Below are positions 5,851 to 6,942 of a stretch of 6,942 bases of DNA, one piece after another (position 1 is the first letter of the stretch; each line of letters starts with the position of its first letter). Origin of the DNA: Flavobacteriaceae bacterium (GTDB lineage Bacteria; Bacteroidota; Bacteroidia; Flavobacteriales; Flavobacteriaceae); assembly GCA_023700885.1 (NCBI GenBank), contig JAMPYA010000117.1:1-6942 (forward strand), read 5' to 3'. Below the pieces are notes generated by a model. The model saw only the letters and a program-made list of their open reading frames with translations. It made no database searches and was not told where the DNA came from. A program made the translations under genes and the position numbers.

Positions 5851-6942
5851 TTATTTATTATACTGCTCTAATGCAATTTTGAGCAATTCAACCGAACGAA
5901 TTAAATCTTTTTGATTTAAAACATAAGCGATACGAACTTGTTTTTTTCCTTTTTCTTTTGCTGTGTAAAATCCACTAGCCGGAGCAACCATTATCGTTTC
6001 ATTGTTATGGCTGAATTTTTCTAGCAACCATTGTGCAAATTCATCAGCATCTTCAACTGGAAGTTCAACTACACAGTAAAAAGCTCCTTTTGGAGTTGCA
6101 ACTTTTACGCCTTCAATTGCTTGTAATCCTTCAACTAAAGTTTTTCTTCGAGCGGCATATTCAGAAATTACTTCTTCAAAATAGCTGTCTGGAGTTTCTA
6201 AAGCAGCTTCAGCAGCAATTAGTTCATAAGTTGGCGGACTTAATCTGGCTTGAGAGAATCTTAAAACAGCAGCTATTACATCTTTGTTTTTTGATACCAC
6301 ACAACCAATTCTGGCTCCACACATACTATATCTTTTCGAAACAGAGTCAATCATAATAGCATGTTGATCTAATCCGGTTTCAGCCATAATAGAGTGAAAA
6401 GTGAGTCCATCATAAACAAATTCGCGGTAAACTTCATCAGCAATTAAAAATAAATCATGTTTTAGAACGATATCTTTAAGTTTTGAAATTTCCTCTTTAG
6501 AATATAGATATCCGGTTGGATTACCAGGATTGCAAATTAAAATAGCTTTGGTTTTAGGTGTAATTAATTTCTCAAATTCTTCAATAGGAGGTAAGGCAAA
6601 TCCTTCATCCAAAGTAGAAATAACAGGAATAATTTTTAAACCACTAGCAGTGGAGAAACTGTTGTAATTTGCGTAAAAAGGTTCTGGAATGATAATTTCA
6701 TCTCCTGCATCGGTAATACTTCCTAAGGTAAATAATAATGCTTCTGAACCTCCTGTTGTAACAATAATATCTTGATGCGAAACATCTATTTGATGTTTCT
6801 TATAGTATTTTGTCAGTTTAGTTCTATATTCTTCTGATCCTTCAGAACGAGCGTATTCTAGTACTTTTATATTTGCATTTTTAACAGCGTCTAACGCTAC
6901 TTGAGGTGTTAAAATATCAGGTTGTCCGATATTTAAATGATA
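5851..6942 (-). CDS. PLP-dependent class I/II aminotransferase, 5' end beyond right edge
   Basis: This fold-type I enzyme moves an amino group between an amino acid and a 2-oxo acid using pyridoxal phosphate, in the cytoplasm. The reading frame stays open from 6942 to the stop at 5851-5853, giving 363 residues; about 30-35 N-terminal residues are missing compared with the usual size near 395. Numbering from the window edge, the landmarks are NIGQPDI (4-10), the phosphate-binding GGSEA (64-68), NPGNPTG (138-144), ADEVY (168-172) with the Asp that pairs with the PLP nitrogen, and SVSKRYSMCGARIG (200-213) with Lys203 as the Schiff-base lysine and Arg211. Arg337 in QVRIAY should bind the substrate carboxylate. 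The frame runs well past the TTG at 6610-6612, so that codon is internal. Aspartate aminotransferase is the usual annotation, but substrate cannot be fixed from sequence. Confidence 0.93.
   Translation of the reverse strand, partial: YHLNIGQPDILTPQVALDAVKNANIKVLEYARSEGSEEYRTKLTKYYKKHQIDVSHQDIIVTTGGSEALLFTLGSITDAGDEIIIPEPFYANYNSFSTASGLKIIPVISTLDEGFALPPIEEFEKLITPKTKAILICNPGNPTGYLYSKEEISKLKDIVLKHDLFLIADEVYREFVYDGLTFHSIMAETGLDQHAIMIDSVSKRYSMCGARIGCVVSKNKDVIAAVLRFSQARLSPPTYELIAAEAALETPDSYFEEVISEYAARRKTLVEGLQAIEGVKVATPKGAFYCVVELPVEDADEFAQWLLEKFSHNNETIMVAPASGFYTAKEKGKKQVRIAYVLNQKDLIRSVELLKIALEQYNK

Noticed and set aside
6033..6356. Plus-strand open frame opposite the aminotransferase gene
   Set aside because: Its Leu/Gln-rich composition reflects the complement of the aminotransferase codons; there is no independent evidence for a gene.
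6610..6612. TTG as start of a 253-residue aminotransferase
   Set aside because: The same frame continues upstream to the window edge with conserved aminotransferase motifs (NIGQPDI, GGSEA), so this TTG is an internal leucine codon.

Overview
The window is AT-rich and every convincing gene lies on the minus strand, so transcription reads from high to low coordinates. Codon use, weak ribosome binding sites, MurB ending in EVNII and a second, divergent EF-G all suggest a Bacteroidota genome, most likely a member of the Flavobacteriia. This assignment is inferred from remembered protein families and was not searched.

In transcription order, the window holds a PLP-dependent class I/II aminotransferase (5' end off the right edge), a strong hairpin, the peptidoglycan enzyme MurB, and an EF-G paralogue followed by its own terminator. 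A compact three-gene run follows: a small four-cysteine membrane protein, a membrane family 2 glycosyltransferase and an ECF-type sigma factor. The last gene is the start of lipoyl synthase LipA, cut off by the left edge. The genes of the three-gene run lie 2 bases apart or overlap by 7 bases, and both the glycosyltransferase and the sigma factor appear to start with TTG. They are probably translated from one message.

Most of the content is housekeeping: amino-acid metabolism, cell-wall precursor synthesis, translation and lipoate synthesis. The most unusual protein is the EF-G paralogue. It keeps the ribosome-contacting parts of domains III-V, including the histidine at the tip of domain IV, but has leucine where translational GTPases carry the catalytic histidine (PGL instead of PGH), and NQID in place of NKxD. 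This matches what I recall of Bacteroides EF-G2, reported to support translocation without GTP hydrolysis. The second point of interest is the small cysteine protein, whose layout resembles the Na+-NQR maturation factor NqrM.

No tRNA, rRNA, CRISPR array, insertion sequence or prophage signal was seen. No gene-free stretch exceeds about 240 bases; the longest (2257-2493) holds a terminator, a palindrome and a possible promoter.
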